Position numbers and translations under genes: made by a program | Assembly: GCA_907163345.1 (NCBI GenBank) | Contig: CAJQUN010001201.1 | Span: 1-64,000 of the forward strand | Source: Haberlea rhodopensis | Lineage: Eukaryota > Streptophyta > Magnoliopsida > Lamiales > Gesneriaceae | DNA length: 64,000 nucleotides | Direction: 5' to 3' | Notes under the pieces: model-generated | What the model was told of the DNA's origin: nothing | The model's input: only the letters and a program-made list of their open reading frames with translations | Database searches by the model: none | Shown here: one piece after another, positions 20,904 through 33,225 of the stretch | Layout of the letters: every line of letters starts with the position of its first letter | Numbering within the stretch: position 1 is the first letter of the stretch

Positions 20904-23900
20904 ATGGGGGGGAAGAAGGATTCGTTAGAGCTTTTCTTGGAAGATGGTGGGTATGATGACGATGAATGTGGAGTGGTGGCGGAGGAGGAGGAGGGAGATA
21001 TAGATGAATACGGAGAAGAATGTGAAGACGATGGAGTTCTTGATAATGAAGGCGGTGGAGTATCCCGCTATTCTTCCCTCTATTCTCAGCAATGGCCTCA
21101 GAGTTACAGGTGATGGTGAATTTAAAAATACCTGATTGATTTATATATTAATTTATGGACTTATTAAATTTCTATTATATTTTTATGGCGAAACTATATG
21201 ATTTAGTGGTTTCTACTCACACAAAACCTTGAAGTTTATCCATCAATCACATTCTTGGGTTCTAGAGAAAAGTTTGGTGGCGGGTACCATGGAGTATCCA
21301 GGGAGGAGTTAATGTGTTCTAGAATTGAAAGTTACGTTTTCTAGAAATTACCAGTACGATTTGAAACCTGATCCATTGCGTCCCCTTGCCTTGTCCCTGA
21401 CTGGTATAGAGAATGTAAAATGAGTAAATATATGCAGAGGGAAGTTTAGCAGACCACTTGCTGTATAGAACTATTTCACCTGGTTGCAAAAAGACTTTAA
21501 CTAACTTGGAAATTTAATTCGGTACTCGATCAGCTTAAGTCAGTCTTCGGTGTTAAATATCGAAATGTTCAACGTGGTTCATCAAAAAACTATCATATTG
21601 AAACCATGGGTGATTGTTCTTAGAGATTTTCTGACACCTGCTCTTTGTTTGTAATTAATTGCAATACCATGTATGCCTGTGAGACGCACTAGATGATAAT
21701 ATGGAACAAGTGAACAAAAAATCATCCTGCGTATTCGGCTTTCTTGTTTCTTTTCCTAGTAAATTTACGTGCTGCTTCGGTTTTTTTTTTTCTTCCATTT
21801 TGCCCTTTGGTTTCTATTTTGCATCTCATTTGAAAATGGGGAGGAGAGTTGAAACTTTTGGGACATATGAGACATCAAAGAAAAGGATGTCAAGAGAGTG
21901 ACACACAATGGAGATTTTTGAAGTAATTTGATGAGTGTATATTAATGGTGATTGCCAAAAACTAATGTCATTACCAAGGTTATTCATGAATTTATGTCAT
22001 TACCATGGTTATTCATGAAATACTGCTTGTTCGTTTCTTTCCTCAGAGAAACAACTGATATATATTCAATAGCTGCATCACCGAACTTTGGGACACTTCG
22101 GCGTATATCAGGTGCTGGTTATGCAAGCATGGATATCAACAGTCAAAATATATCGGACTCGAACATAAAGGCATCGCTGCTCAGTGATTATAAGGGTCAA
22201 CCTGAAGATCTTGCCATGGTCTTGAGAACCCAATCTTCATTGTCCGACAAACCTTCATTGTACAAGCAACTGACGGGAGAATTCCCTTTAAGGCATGGAT
22301 GTAGCTTAATTCAGACCATCTTCAACTGTAAGCTATGTGATCTTACAACTCTGCAAATAACTTTTTTTGAGCTATATTTGATGGCATGTCTCCAATATAT
22401 TATTCTAATACGTCCCCAGTTTTGCTCTAGAAATGGATTCTCTACTGATTCCGCAGGATGTCAGGTAGTATGTGTTCAAGCTTATGGTATTGAGAGTAGG
22501 GGTGAATCGAGTCGAATACTTCTCAAATTAATATATTAAAGCTTGAGTTCAAATATTTTTGCTAACTCGAAGCTCGAAAAATAGACTATACTGTGCAAAG
22601 TTTTGCTCAGATTAAGTTCAAGTTTTATGCTTGATTCATTCTTTCAAACTTGATAAAATGTTATGACTCTATGCACATTAATGAGTGGCTCTCAAGTTAT
22701 CAAAAACAATTTAGTCTGGATTTTGGTTTGAATTGGATAATTTTAAATAGTCATTGTCTTTGTTTTTTTTGGATTTTCACCTTTCCTGTTATGATACAGG
22801 TGTTAATGTAATGGCTGGAGTTGGACTTCTTTCTACACCATATACAGTGAAAGAAGCTGGCTGGGCCAGTCTGCTGGTGCTTGTTCTGTTTGCCTTAATT
22901 TGTTGTTATACTGCAACTCTAATGAAATACTGCTTTGAAAGTACAGAAGGAATTATGACATTTCCTGATATGGGAGCAGCTGCATTCGGGACATATGGAC
23001 GCATTTTCGTATCTGTAAGTTATTGTTTGTTGCTAGCAAGTAGACTACCTAGAAACTGAGGGAAGGGCATGAGCCAAAAGATTGAAAATGTCGATATTAT
23101 CTGATTGATGTATTGGTTTTGTTAGTTTATCTACAGTGACACATTATCTTTGTTTTTGTGCAGATCATACTGTATGCGGAGCTATATGTAAGCCAAGTGC
23201 TTTACACGACTGTTTATGGATTTGGGTGATTTGAGAAACTTGACTTAATTCTAACACTTCCTGTGAATGCAGACATCTTGTGTGGAATTTATTATCCTTG
23301 AAGGGGATAATCTCACAAGGTTATTTCCTGGAACATCTATGAATTTACCGGGCTTATGGCTGGATTCCATGCATTTATTTGGGATTCTCACCGTTCTTGT
23401 TATCTTACCAACTGTTTGGTTGAAAGATCTGCGTTTAATTTCTTACCTTTCAGGTGGCCTTGAGAACTCTACTTCTGCTTCATCCTCTAATTATATTTAC
23501 TAATGCACAGAATTTTGAGTAATCTTACTCTCTTGGCAGCTGGTGGCGTCATTGCAACAGTTCTGGTGGTTCTGTGTTTATTTCTTATTGGGACAGTGGA
23601 TGGAGTTGGATTTCATCAAAGTAGTAAAGTGGTGAGCTGGAGCGGCATGCCTTTTGCCATTGGCGTCTATGGCTATTGTTACTCCGGGCACTCGGTGTTT
23701 CCAAATATTTACCAATCAATGGCTGATAAAACCAAATTCACTAAAGCAATAGTAATATGGTACTGAACAACTGATATTGGAAACCTTCATCATGTAGTAA
23801 TTGACTTTATCTGTTATAGGTCTCATGACTGTTGTGTTTGGTTGCCGTGCAGTTTCATTATATGCGTTATCATCTATGGTGGTGCTGCCACTATAGGATT

Positions 23901-25361
23901 TCTTATGTTTGGTCAAGAAACAAAGTCACAGATTACTTTGAATTTACCACCAAATTCAGTTGGTTCTAAAATTGCATTGTGGACAACGGTGAGTCCTGAT
24001 GGACGGACACTATGTAAGAGCTTTTTGTAGTGCTCTATTGACTTGCTGATTCACTTCTTGTTTGTTTTTGTGCAGGTTATCAATCCACTGACCAAATATC
24101 CTTTTGGAAAATTTCTCTGCTAAAATAATATATCACGATGCTACACTTATATTTTTTAGTGAAAATAGCTATTATTTCCTTAGCTGTAAATAAGTATTCC
24201 CTGTTAATGAACCCTATGGCCAGAAGTCTGGAGGAGTTGCTACCTGCTCGCTTGTCCAATAGTAACTGGTGTTTTGTTCTTCTACGAACAGCTCTCGTCA
24301 TATCTTCCCTAATTGTCGCATTTCTCATTCCCTTTTTCGGTAGGCAATATCATGTTATGTGTTCTAGTTTTACCTTAATGCTATGACATTATGTGGAGTT
24401 AGTGGTGGATTACCCTGTAATTTTGAAAATAGGCAGATTATCTCTGTGGTTTGAAAATATGCATTTTACCTATTGTAGTTTTGACAATAGACAGACTACC
24501 CCATCGTTGTTTGAAAATAGGTATTGTACCCCGTGGTTTTGAATATAGGCACTTTACCCCCTTGTGGTTTGCAAAAAATGGCATCGATGGAGGGGGAGTT
24601 TTGTACTTATTCAAAAACCATAATGGGGTAAATTCAAAACCACGGGGGGATAGAATGTCTATGTTCAAACAACATTAGGTAATTTGCCTATTTTCAAAAT
24701 CACGATGGTGTAAAATGCCTATTTTCAAAATCAGTAAAATGTCTATTTTCAAACCAAAGGGGTAAAATACATATTTTCAAAATCACAGGGTTAATCCGCC
24801 ATTAGCTCCTATCATGTGTGTCTTGTTGTTCTGAATAGTTTACCAACTGATGAAATTTATTCATCGTGCTTCTTTTGCAGGTACTGTGATGTCTCTAATC
24901 GGTTCTCTTTTTAGTGTCCTTATGGTAAACACGATACTTCTAACTGTCCATTTGATAGATACCAAGCGGTTTTTCCTTTATTTGCGCGACAAACTTCACA
25001 CGGAGTTTATGAATATAGAGTTCCTAACGCGAATGCATCTTGTGGCTTTTGATCCAGGCAATAATAATGCCAGCTTTATGCTTCTTGAAAATCCTGGGGA
25101 AGAAAGCCACAAAAACTCAGGTTATGTCTCTTAATTCCAAGAAGTCTTAGATACTTTCCATATTAGTGTATTCTTTTACTAGTATACGCTAAAGGGTGGT
25201 GAAGTATTTTCTTTCATGATATTTACACAAATCTCACGGATCACCAATCTCTCTTTGTTTCTCAGATTGTGCTGAGTGTTGGTATTGTGGCTTTGGGAAT
25301 TTTCAGTGCCGTTTTGGGAACTTACACTTCACTGTTAGCACTTGCAGAGCAGTACGGATAA
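20904..25361 (+). CDS. Vacuolar amino-acid transporter, AVT1-like (AAAP family), 12 exons
   Basis: Probable proton-coupled amino-acid transporter of the vacuolar membrane. Exons: 20904-21109, 22047-22327, 22800-23014, 23164-23187, 23273-23453, 23540-23759, 23853-23988, 24076-24095, 24194-24339, 24881-24924, 25058-25120, 25266-25361. They keep frame throughout and give 543 residues, normal for the family. The N-terminus is acidic and hydrophilic (about 160 residues, cytosolic). The Aa_trans domain follows, with VNVMAGVGLLSTPYTVKEAGW-like first-helix motif, FIILEGDNLTRLFPG, GVYGYCYSGHSVFPNIY and IIMPALCFLKILGKK. About eleven membrane spans are expected. Oddities: a 24-nt and a 20-nt exon; cysteine where the usual glycine precedes VNVMAG; and a non-GT intron between exons 8 and 9. 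The ATG was chosen because it starts the only open acidic N-terminus. Confidence 0.9.
21110..22046 (+). other. Intron 1 of the transporter gene
   Basis: 937-bp intron from GTGATG to CCTCAG. It is AT-rich with a T-rich run near 21781. I see no gene or mobile element in it. A short ORF at 21701-21901 has no recognisable features and is likely chance. Confidence 0.6.
24096..24193 (+). other. Probable U12-type intron in the transporter gene
   Basis: Between exon 8 (ending in NPLTK) and exon 9 (YSLLMNPM) there is no GT donor. The junction instead shows ATATCCTTTT, the consensus of the minor-spliceosome 5' site. TTCCTTAGC near the end is close to the U12 branch-site consensus TTCCTTRAY, and lies about 11 bases before the exon. 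Because AAATAT and AAGTAT sit at the two ends, the exact cut cannot be fixed: it may be AT...AA, or shifted by a base. All choices give the same protein. Confidence 0.7.
24399..24806. repeat. Foldback repeat inside intron 9 of the transporter gene
   Basis: The left part repeats a degenerate unit of about 30 bases (GTGGTTTGAAAATAGGCATTTTACC) and the right part carries the reverse complement (GGTAAAATGCCTATTTTCAAA). The outer ends GGTGGATTACCCTGT and ACAGGGTTAATCCGCC pair imperfectly. This looks like a MITE-like foldback element; no target duplication was identified. Confidence 0.65.
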
Positions 25362-26466
25362 TTTTTTGGAAGGTTTCAACTAGTTTATTTGGCTCATGAA
25401 GCGTTCCAAACCATGCTTTGGGATTTTTGGCTTTTAAGAAATTTTCGTTGAATCTTGTAAAACACCATATTTAAAGCTTGCTGGCTGTAGGAAAAAACCA
25501 TGCCTGATTCCAGAAGAAGTCAAATCTTGAAACTGTGAAAACATGAATTGTTGGTTTCATTTGGTTTCTTGATCGGCCATTATGCATGGGCATTGACACG
25601 ACGACACGATTTTTAAAATTTTTAGGATACGATACAGCTGGACACGCTTATACATACATATATATATATATTAAATACTAAAATTCATGCTTTTTAAATT
25701 TTAAAACTATGTAAAATCAACAAAAATATTCTTACCAAATTCAAGAAGTATATATATAAATGCATGTCACTGGAATCATCATAGTTTCACTCATATTAAC
25801 ACCAAATACATATTACTTTTAGTTAATATAAAGTTTAAAAAACACGTTCAAAATAAAAGATAACGCCAAAAATATTCTTACAAAAATAATATATATAAAT
25901 GTATATCACTGAAATCATCATAGTATCACTCATACTAACAACAAATGTATATTACTTCAATTAAAATAACTTTTAACTAACACATCTAAATTTCATTTTA
26001 GCAGGAAATTTTTTTTTTAAAATTGTACAATTAACACTCAAAAGTGTCATTTCTGTGTCAGACACGTCTATCGGCATATCCGACACTGGTGTTCGATTTT
26101 GAGAGGAGTGTCCGACATGGGTGTCCGATTTTATTTTTTTAATAAAATTAAGGACACGCCACGTGGCGTGTCCGATGAGTGTCCGAGAAGTGTCGTCTGA
26201 GAAGTATCCGACACTGTCCGAGTGATTTTTAGGAGTGTCCATGCATCACAGTTGATCGGTAATATATCCTTGTATCTACTTCCAAGCTTGTTTAAACTTA
26301 ATTTTCCAACTTTCTTCCTCAATTCATATCAGATACAACAATAATTACTACTAAGCATTTAATCATAATAGCTTGAGGTAGGCTACACGAACTATAGAAT
26401 GAATAAGTCAGATCTCACATACATTTGTCAATCTCTTCCATTAGTTTATTTCGATCAAAATATCTT
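25362..26466. other. Intergenic region with diverged repeats
   Basis: The transporter's 3' UTR would take the first 150-200 bases. From about 25582 to 26246 the DNA looks like a decayed element: both ends carry ATGCATGG or its complement, and the sequence repeats GACACG/GTGTCCGACA phrases. Within it a degenerate direct repeat of about 146 bp (copies starting near 25725 and 25871) and a perfect 22-bp palindrome (26152-26173) occur. No gene was seen. Confidence 0.45.
26152..26173. repeat. Perfect 22-bp palindrome centred on CACGTG
   Basis: The two 11-base halves (GGACACGCCAC and its complement) are exact. The centre is a G-box, the plant bZIP/bHLH binding core. It lies in a diverged repeat, so function is doubtful. 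Confidence 0.7.
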
Positions 26467-26471
26467 CATTG

Positions 26472-27106
26472 TGTAAGGTGTTCGTTCCGCTTTGAACGTC
26501 GATTGTTAACCTGCAATTACAACAAGAGAACAATCAACAGTATACAATTCACAAAGAACTATATAAATCAAATATCAAACAAGAGTAAGGGAATTGGGCT
26601 CAGGTCGAGCAGGGTTTCCTTTTACACGTCGTCACCGGGGAACCAAGGTATCGTAGCCAAAAGGTGGGAGACACACACTGCCAGAACAGACTCACGGCCA
26701 CACACAATGAGCTCCACCAGAAATCTAACCACAAAGGTCAAGACTCACGGCAGCCACCACCACTCTCACGTAGAAAGCTCACGGCCAACCACCACGATAC
26801 ACACACACAGCGCACACATCACCACGGCTACACCACAGGAACAGGGACGGAAAAAGGGGGAAACATTCAAGAGATTATAGGTTTTCAGGCTTTCCTCATC
26901 ATGGAACAAATCCATGATTAATAGCAGCAAGGAAGACGAAGGGAAGAGAGCAAGTCCCAAGAATCTGGAGCAAGCCGAGGAGACACAAGAATGTTCTGAA
27001 ATGGGGTAAGTGAACAGGCAGTGGCTGGAATGGGTAGTAAAGCAAAGGGCTTGGGAATAAAATAAGAAGGCCAAAGCCCAAATAGGTAATGGGCCAAAAC
27101 CCAACA
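26472..27106 (-). repeat. LTR 1 of the tandem array
   Basis: 635 bp; plus-strand ends TGTAAGGTG...CCCAACA. A polypurine tract (AAGGTGGAGATT on the minus strand) abuts it at 27107-27118. By eye it differs from LTR 2 at about eleven sites. Confidence 0.92.
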
Positions 27107-27169
27107 AATCTCCACCTTGGCACAATACCGGCTCCACCTCAACGTAAGGAAAACCCTATAGATGACTCA

Positions 27170-30100
27170 TCAGCGCCCAAGGGGTCCCCACAACACACAC
27201 AGTATTGTGTGGACCAAATTCTTGTCATAGCACAAAGCACAGACAAAGAACACAGACAATAACCAACACAAAGAGGTTAAAGTCAATAACCGGGGTAACA
27301 ATTCTATAACACGCACACAGCAGTTATATACCACCAACATAGTTAGCAACACTAATAAATCACCTGTATCAAAATTCAAAATTTTTAGACATGATTGCAA
27401 TTTAGAAATAGGTAAACACTTAGTTCCCATATCAGCAGGATTATATTCAGAAGGAATCTTTTCAAGATTAACTAACCCTTTAGCCACTACATCCCTAATG
27501 TAATGAAATCTAACATCAATATGCTTAGTGCGATCATGAAAAACAGGATTCTTACACAATTGAATGCCGGACTGAGAATCAGAAAATACCTCTACCTTAC
27601 CTTCGAGCAAGCTAAGTTCAGAGATCAAACCTTTCAGTCAAACAGCTTCCTTCAAAGCTTCTGTTACAGCAACATATTCTGATTCTGTTGTCGACAAGGC
27701 AACGATATGCTGCAGCTGCGATTTCCAACTTATACATGCTCCACACAAAGTAAAAACATATGAAGTAGTAGATTTTCTATTGTCCTTATCATTAGCATAA
27801 TTAGAATCAACATAACCATTCAACTTAACACCATCAGCATATTTAGAAAAACATAAGCCATAATGCATAGAGTTTTTCAAATATCGCAACAACCATTTAA
27901 CAGCATTCCAATGTACCACACCAGGATTAGACATATATCTACTTAAGCAGCTAACAGCATAAGCAATGTCAGGTCTAGTGCTAACCATCAAATACATTAT
28001 AGAACCAATTGCATTTGAATACGGTACATTTTTCATGGCATCAAAGTCAACATCAGTTTTGGGACTTTGATCTTTACTTAGCACAAAATGAGCAGCTAAG
28101 GGCACGTTAACAGGTTTTGCATCAAACATGGAAAATTTCTTTAAAATTTTCTCTACATAAGAAGTTTGCTTTAACCAGAGAGTAGATTCCTTTCTATCTC
28201 TAACAATGTCCATGCCTAGGATTCTACTAGCATCACCTAAGAACTTCATATCAAATTTATCACTTAAACAGTTCTTAATATGCTCAATGGATTTCAGACA
28301 AGGACTAGCAATCAACATGTCATCCACATAAATCAACAAGAAAACAGGCACTGGCATTTTATCCTTAAAATACAAGCAATAATCAAAAGAGCTTCTTTTA
28401 AATTTTAAGGTAAGCATACATTCATCAAACTTCTTATTCCATTGCCTAGGTGACTGCTTTAGGCCATACAAAGATTTATTAAGCAAACAAACACGATTAG
28501 GGTTCTTTGAGTCAACAAAACCACCAGGTTGTTTCATGTAAATCTTTTCATCTAAGTCACCATGCAAAAAAGCGGTTTTATCATCCATCTGTTTAAGTTC
28601 CCAAAGTGAGCAACAAGTGATAATAAAATTCTCACAGTAGTAAACTTAACAACAGGAGCAAAGATTTCAGTATAGTCAATACCCTCTCTTTGAGTAAAAC
28701 CTTTTGCAACTAGCCTAGCTTTATATCTAACAGAATCAGCTTCATTCTTTACCTTAAATAACCATTTGCAATCTACCAAAGATCAATTAACAGGTTTAGG
28801 TACAAGAGTCCATGTATGATTCACAACTAAAGAATGCATTTCATCTTTCATGGCACTAAGCCAATACATAGCATTTTAGATTTCAAAGCTTCATTATAGG
28901 TCTTAGGCTCACAATTATCAATAGACTCAAACATATTGAAAACATGTGATGTGAGGTGAAAATCATTAAACCTAGCAGGTTGTTTCACATTTCTTTTAAC
29001 CCTATCCCGAGTCAACATATAATCATGCAGATCTTCATGTTCATTAGCAACCAATTCATTATGCACATGTTCGTCAACATTTTCATGCAAATCAGGTTCA
29101 TTAACAGGCAAGTTCTCATGATTCATATTAGGGAGCACATCGTTTTCAATAACAGGGGTAACAATAGGCGAAGACTCCACCTTGCTCGGTGTAGTCTCAG
29201 ACTCACAGTCAGATTCAGGCAAAGATGAAAGCAAGCAAGGCATTTCAGATTCATTAAAAATGACATCCCTACTTATAATAGTTTTGAAACCAGGTTCACA
29301 TCTTAACCAAAGCCTATATCCTTTTACACCCTCAGGATAACCAAGAAAGACGCACTTAACTGACCTAGGTTCAAGTTTGTCTCCTTTCCTATGCACAAAA
29401 GCAGAACAACCAAACACTTTAAGATTTGAAAAATCTAATTTCTTACCAGAAAAAACACTTTCGGGACACTTACCATTCAAAGGTACGGAAGGGGATCTAT
29501 TTATCAAATAAGAAGCTGTCATGACAGCTTCGCCCCAGAACTTCTTTGAGAGTCCAGAAGATGCAAGCATACTTCTAACTCTCTCGAGTAAAGTTCTGTT
29601 CATCCTCTCAGCAACACCATTCTGCTGGGGAGTATAGGGCACAGTCTTGTGTCTCAGAATCCCAGATTCACTGCACAAGTCATCAAACAAGATATTGCAG
29701 AATTTCATTCCATTATCTGTCCTAAGCCGTTTAATCCTTTTTCCAGTTTGGTTTTCAATCAAAATCTTCCAGTTTTTAAATTTATCAAAAACATCAGATT
29801 TATTCTTCATTAGAAAAATCCACACTTTTCTAGAGTAATCATCAATGATAGACAAAAAATACCTATTACCACCTTGAGTTGGGACAGGTGAAGGTCCCCA
29901 AACATCAGCATGCAGGTATTCAAGTATATCAGAACATTTAGTCACATAGGGGGAATAGGAGATATGAAATTTAACTCTTTGCTGTTTGCCTAAAACACAG
30001 GAATCACAAAAAGTCAAGCAAGACAATTTATCCCTACCAAAACAACCATCTTTATGTAAAATCTCTAATCCTTTAGAACTCATATGACCTAACCTTTTAT

Positions 30101-30271
30101 GCCATAAATCAGTTAAATCATCTGACACAGAATTAGCAAAGATTTTATCACAGACTGTTTTGCAAACATACAAATTCCTCCTTTTCTCAGCCTTAAAAGC
30201 TACCAAAGACCCCCGCATAATTTTCATGCAACCATTTCCCCATTTACCCTCATAACCATCAGACTCTAAAG
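27170..30271 (-). pseudogene. pol: Body A, distal part: integrase, RT, RNase H
   Basis: The integrase frame is 30227-28848 (LWHKRLGHMSSKG, HADVWGP, RTDNGMKF, GVAERMNRT). RT follows in pieces (28779-28552, 28588-27638), with LLIYVDDMLIASP, and the RNase H tail is at 27628-27170. Breaks seen by comparison with body C: a 4-bp deletion near 28604; a TGG to TGA change near 27640 in EAVWL; and a frame change near 28865. The C-terminal stretch after KCLPISK reads hydrophobic and may be translated LTR-proximal sequence. The element cannot encode a working polymerase. Confidence 0.85.
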
Positions 30272-31760
30272 TGTAAGTAATCCAAGAGCATACAACGCAG
30301 CGGAATAAAATTTTATGGATTACTAACCAGCAGATCTATACATAGGGATTCATATCGGATAAAGGATAATAAGAATCTCACCCTTGTAGCGTGTTTGAGC
30401 AGATTCCACGGAGCACCACGTCTAACGATCCCGAGTCACGAGCAACACCTCCTTGGTCTTGCCTCAACGATATCCACACGATTAAACGAACAAGGGATGT
30501 TCAAGAACAAGTTGCTAGGCTTATTCTTGAACCAAAACTAAACTCTCGGTTCAAAACCGATCAACGACGGCCAATCAAAATGACCAAGCACCACACGACG
30601 GCGGCGACGGCGTTGGCTTTTGAATTCGGCGACCGAGAGTGAGTTAGGTTTAGGTTTTTGATGATTGTGATATCAAGGAATGAATAATCTAATTAATCAC
30701 CTTGTTATCATTATAAACAATTTAATTAAAGGCTTTCATAAAGCCTCATGGGCTCAAACCCATGATTTAATTAAATCCTCATAATTATTTAATTAAGACT
30801 CTTCTTAATTAATTAATTCATCCAATGAATTTAATTCCCTTTATCGATTTAATCTTTTGTGCGACCCGATAGGATCTTGTAATGTTGGCAGTGACATAAA
30901 ATCTCATTTTACGTTACAAGCAAGGAGCGGTGTCTAGCAACACATCGAGGCTACCCAAATTACAAGAATGTCAATGACTCGACATAACCTTTAGAACTTG
31001 CGATAATATTAACCATGTAACTTAATCCATTTGTCCTTTGGGTTTAGATTGAACACGAGTCATGGAATAGTCATACTCGTATATTCAATCTATATTTCTT
31101 GATCCTCAAGTAGAACTAGAATAAACGAATAAGCTCGATATCTCATATCGACTCATTCGAGCATGGCCATGCATTTTAGTTCTCACTTGATCAAGGGCCA
31201 AACACATCTCCTGTTATATAGGAGGGACAAATCCTATCTCGATCAGTCAACATCCCTCTACATAATTCGTAGTGTATCCAATAGTCGCCTTTATAGATTA
31301 CCCTGTTACGGGTAACGTTTGACGATATCAAGATACATAACTCCTTATGTTGGGATCTCTGATGATCACAAGTCGTAAGGATTACATACATTATTATCAC
31401 TATGAGAATTGCATATGACGATCATATAACTATCCATGTTGCATTCTCATGGTGGGTCTGTCCAGTACATCGTTCTCTAACATGTACCCATATGTTGATT
31501 TGATATCTCATATCAATGAACAATTCATCGATCAACACATATTAGTCTCTACGTATTATCATTATCCCTTTCATGATAATACTTGACTAGGGACATCTTT
31601 AAGAATAATACAATATTATTCTAAGGACATGAACATATATATTAATTCACATTGCACAGTTAAAAGAATAATATATAATAATGAATTGCCATTCATAAAA
31701 TCATAAACATTGTATGTCAAAACAATCATCTAATGATTTGTCTTAGGGCATATCCCAACA
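30272..31760 (-). repeat. 3' LTR of the inserted copia
   Basis: 1489 bp, plus-strand ends TGTAAGTAATCC...ATCCCAACA. The polypurine tract on the minus strand (CAAGTGGGAGATT) abuts it at 31761-31773. Confidence 0.93.
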
Positions 31761-31775
31761 AATCTCCCACTTGCA

Positions 31776-33225
31776 CTAAGACCACTCAGACATATACCTA
31801 ATGCCTAGAGATCTAGTATGACGATCATGCTTCTGCTGTGACAGTGGCTTCGTCAATGGGTCAGATATATTATCATCTGTTGGTACTTTGCATATTTTAA
31901 CATCTCCTATTTCAACGATTTCTCGAATGAAATGGAAACGCCTAAGTATGTGCTTGGATCTTTGGTGAGATCTTGGTTCCTTAGCCAATGCGATCGCTCC
32001 ATTGTTGTCACAATAGAGTTCTATCGGATCTTTAATGCTAGGCACCACTCCAAGTTCAGAAATGAACTTCCTCATCCAAACAGCTTCCTTTGCTGCATCC
32101 GAGGCAACAATATACTCAGCTTCCGTTGTAGAATCGGCTACTGTTTCTTGCTTTGAACTCTTCCAGCTCACAGCACCTCCATTTAGGCAATACACATATC
32201 CAGATTGCGATCGAAAATCATCTTTGTCAGTTTGGAAGCTTGCATCAGTGTAACCCATTACATTGAGCTCTTCCTCACCTCCATAAATCAAGAATGTATC
32301 CTTAGTCCTTCTCAAGTACTTCAGGATGTTCTTGACAGCAATCCAGTGACCTTCACCTGGATCAACTTGATATCTGCTCGTCATGCTCAAAGCATACGAT
32401 ACATCGGGACGAGTACATATCATGGCATACATGATAGATCCAATAGCTGACGCGTATGGAATCTTACTCATGCGTTGTCTCTCATCTTCTGTTGAAGGAC
32501 ACTGTTCCTTCGAGAGATAAATGCCATGCGTCATAGGCACGAATCCTTTCTTGGATTCTTGCATGCTAAACCTTTTAAGCACCTTGTCTATGTATGTACT
32601 TTGACTTAGCCCAAGAAGCCTTCTTGATCTATCTCTATAGATCTTGATTCCTAATACATAGGTGGCTTCTCCTAAATCTTTCATCGAAAAGCAGTTCCCT
32701 AGCCAAATCTTTACAGATTGCAAGGCAGGGATATCATTTCCAATAAGAAGTATGTCATCTACATACAACACTAAGAAAATGATTATGCTCCCACTGACCT
32801 TCTTGTAGACACAAGGTTCATCTTCATTTTTGATAAAACCAAACTCTTTGATTGCATCATCAAAACGAAGATTCCAACTCCGAGAAGCTTGCTTCAATCC
32901 ATAAATGGATCGTTGTAGCTTGCATATTTTTCCAGCATCCTTTGGATCGACAAAACCCTCGGGATGTGTCATGTACACATCCTCGAGCAGATTTCCATTA
33001 AGGAAAGCTGTTTTGACATCCATCTGCCAGATTTCATAATCATGAAATGCAGCTATTGCAAGTAAGATCCTTATGGATTTAACCATGGCCACTGGTGAAA
33101 AGGTTTCATCATAGTCAATACCATAAATTTGTTTGAATCCTTTTGCAACCAGCCGACCTTTATAGGTTTGTACGTTACCATCCATATCGGTCTTTTTCTT
33201 GAAAATCCATTTGCACCCTATGGGT
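31776..33225 (-). CDS. pol: RT and RNase H of the inserted copia
   Basis: 469 codons open to TGA/TAA at 31776. It contains YKGRLVAKGFKQ, DVKTAFLNG, LYVDDILLIGND, and the RNase H block GYTDASFQTD, DSTTEAEYIVASDAAKEA, SKHILRRFHFIREIV. It continues the polyprotein begun at 35737 after a single missing base near 33230 (a GGG run on the coding strand that needs one more G). All catalytic motifs are present. Confidence 0.88.

Noticed and set aside
24881..25361. First impression that the transporter lacked its penultimate membrane segment
   Set aside because: The segment is present as a separate 63-bp exon (25058-25120, AIIMPALCFLKILGKK...) in a different frame from the long chance ORF there.
26425..27142. 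Short ORFs on both strands in the 635-bp LTRs (also at 40533-41172 and 45926-46593)
   Set aside because: They lie inside LTRs, recur with each copy, and carry no recognisable domain.
30391..30642. 83-codon plus-strand ORF repeated at 37573
   Set aside because: Part of the 1489-bp LTR of a minus-strand element; antisense to its transcript and without known features.
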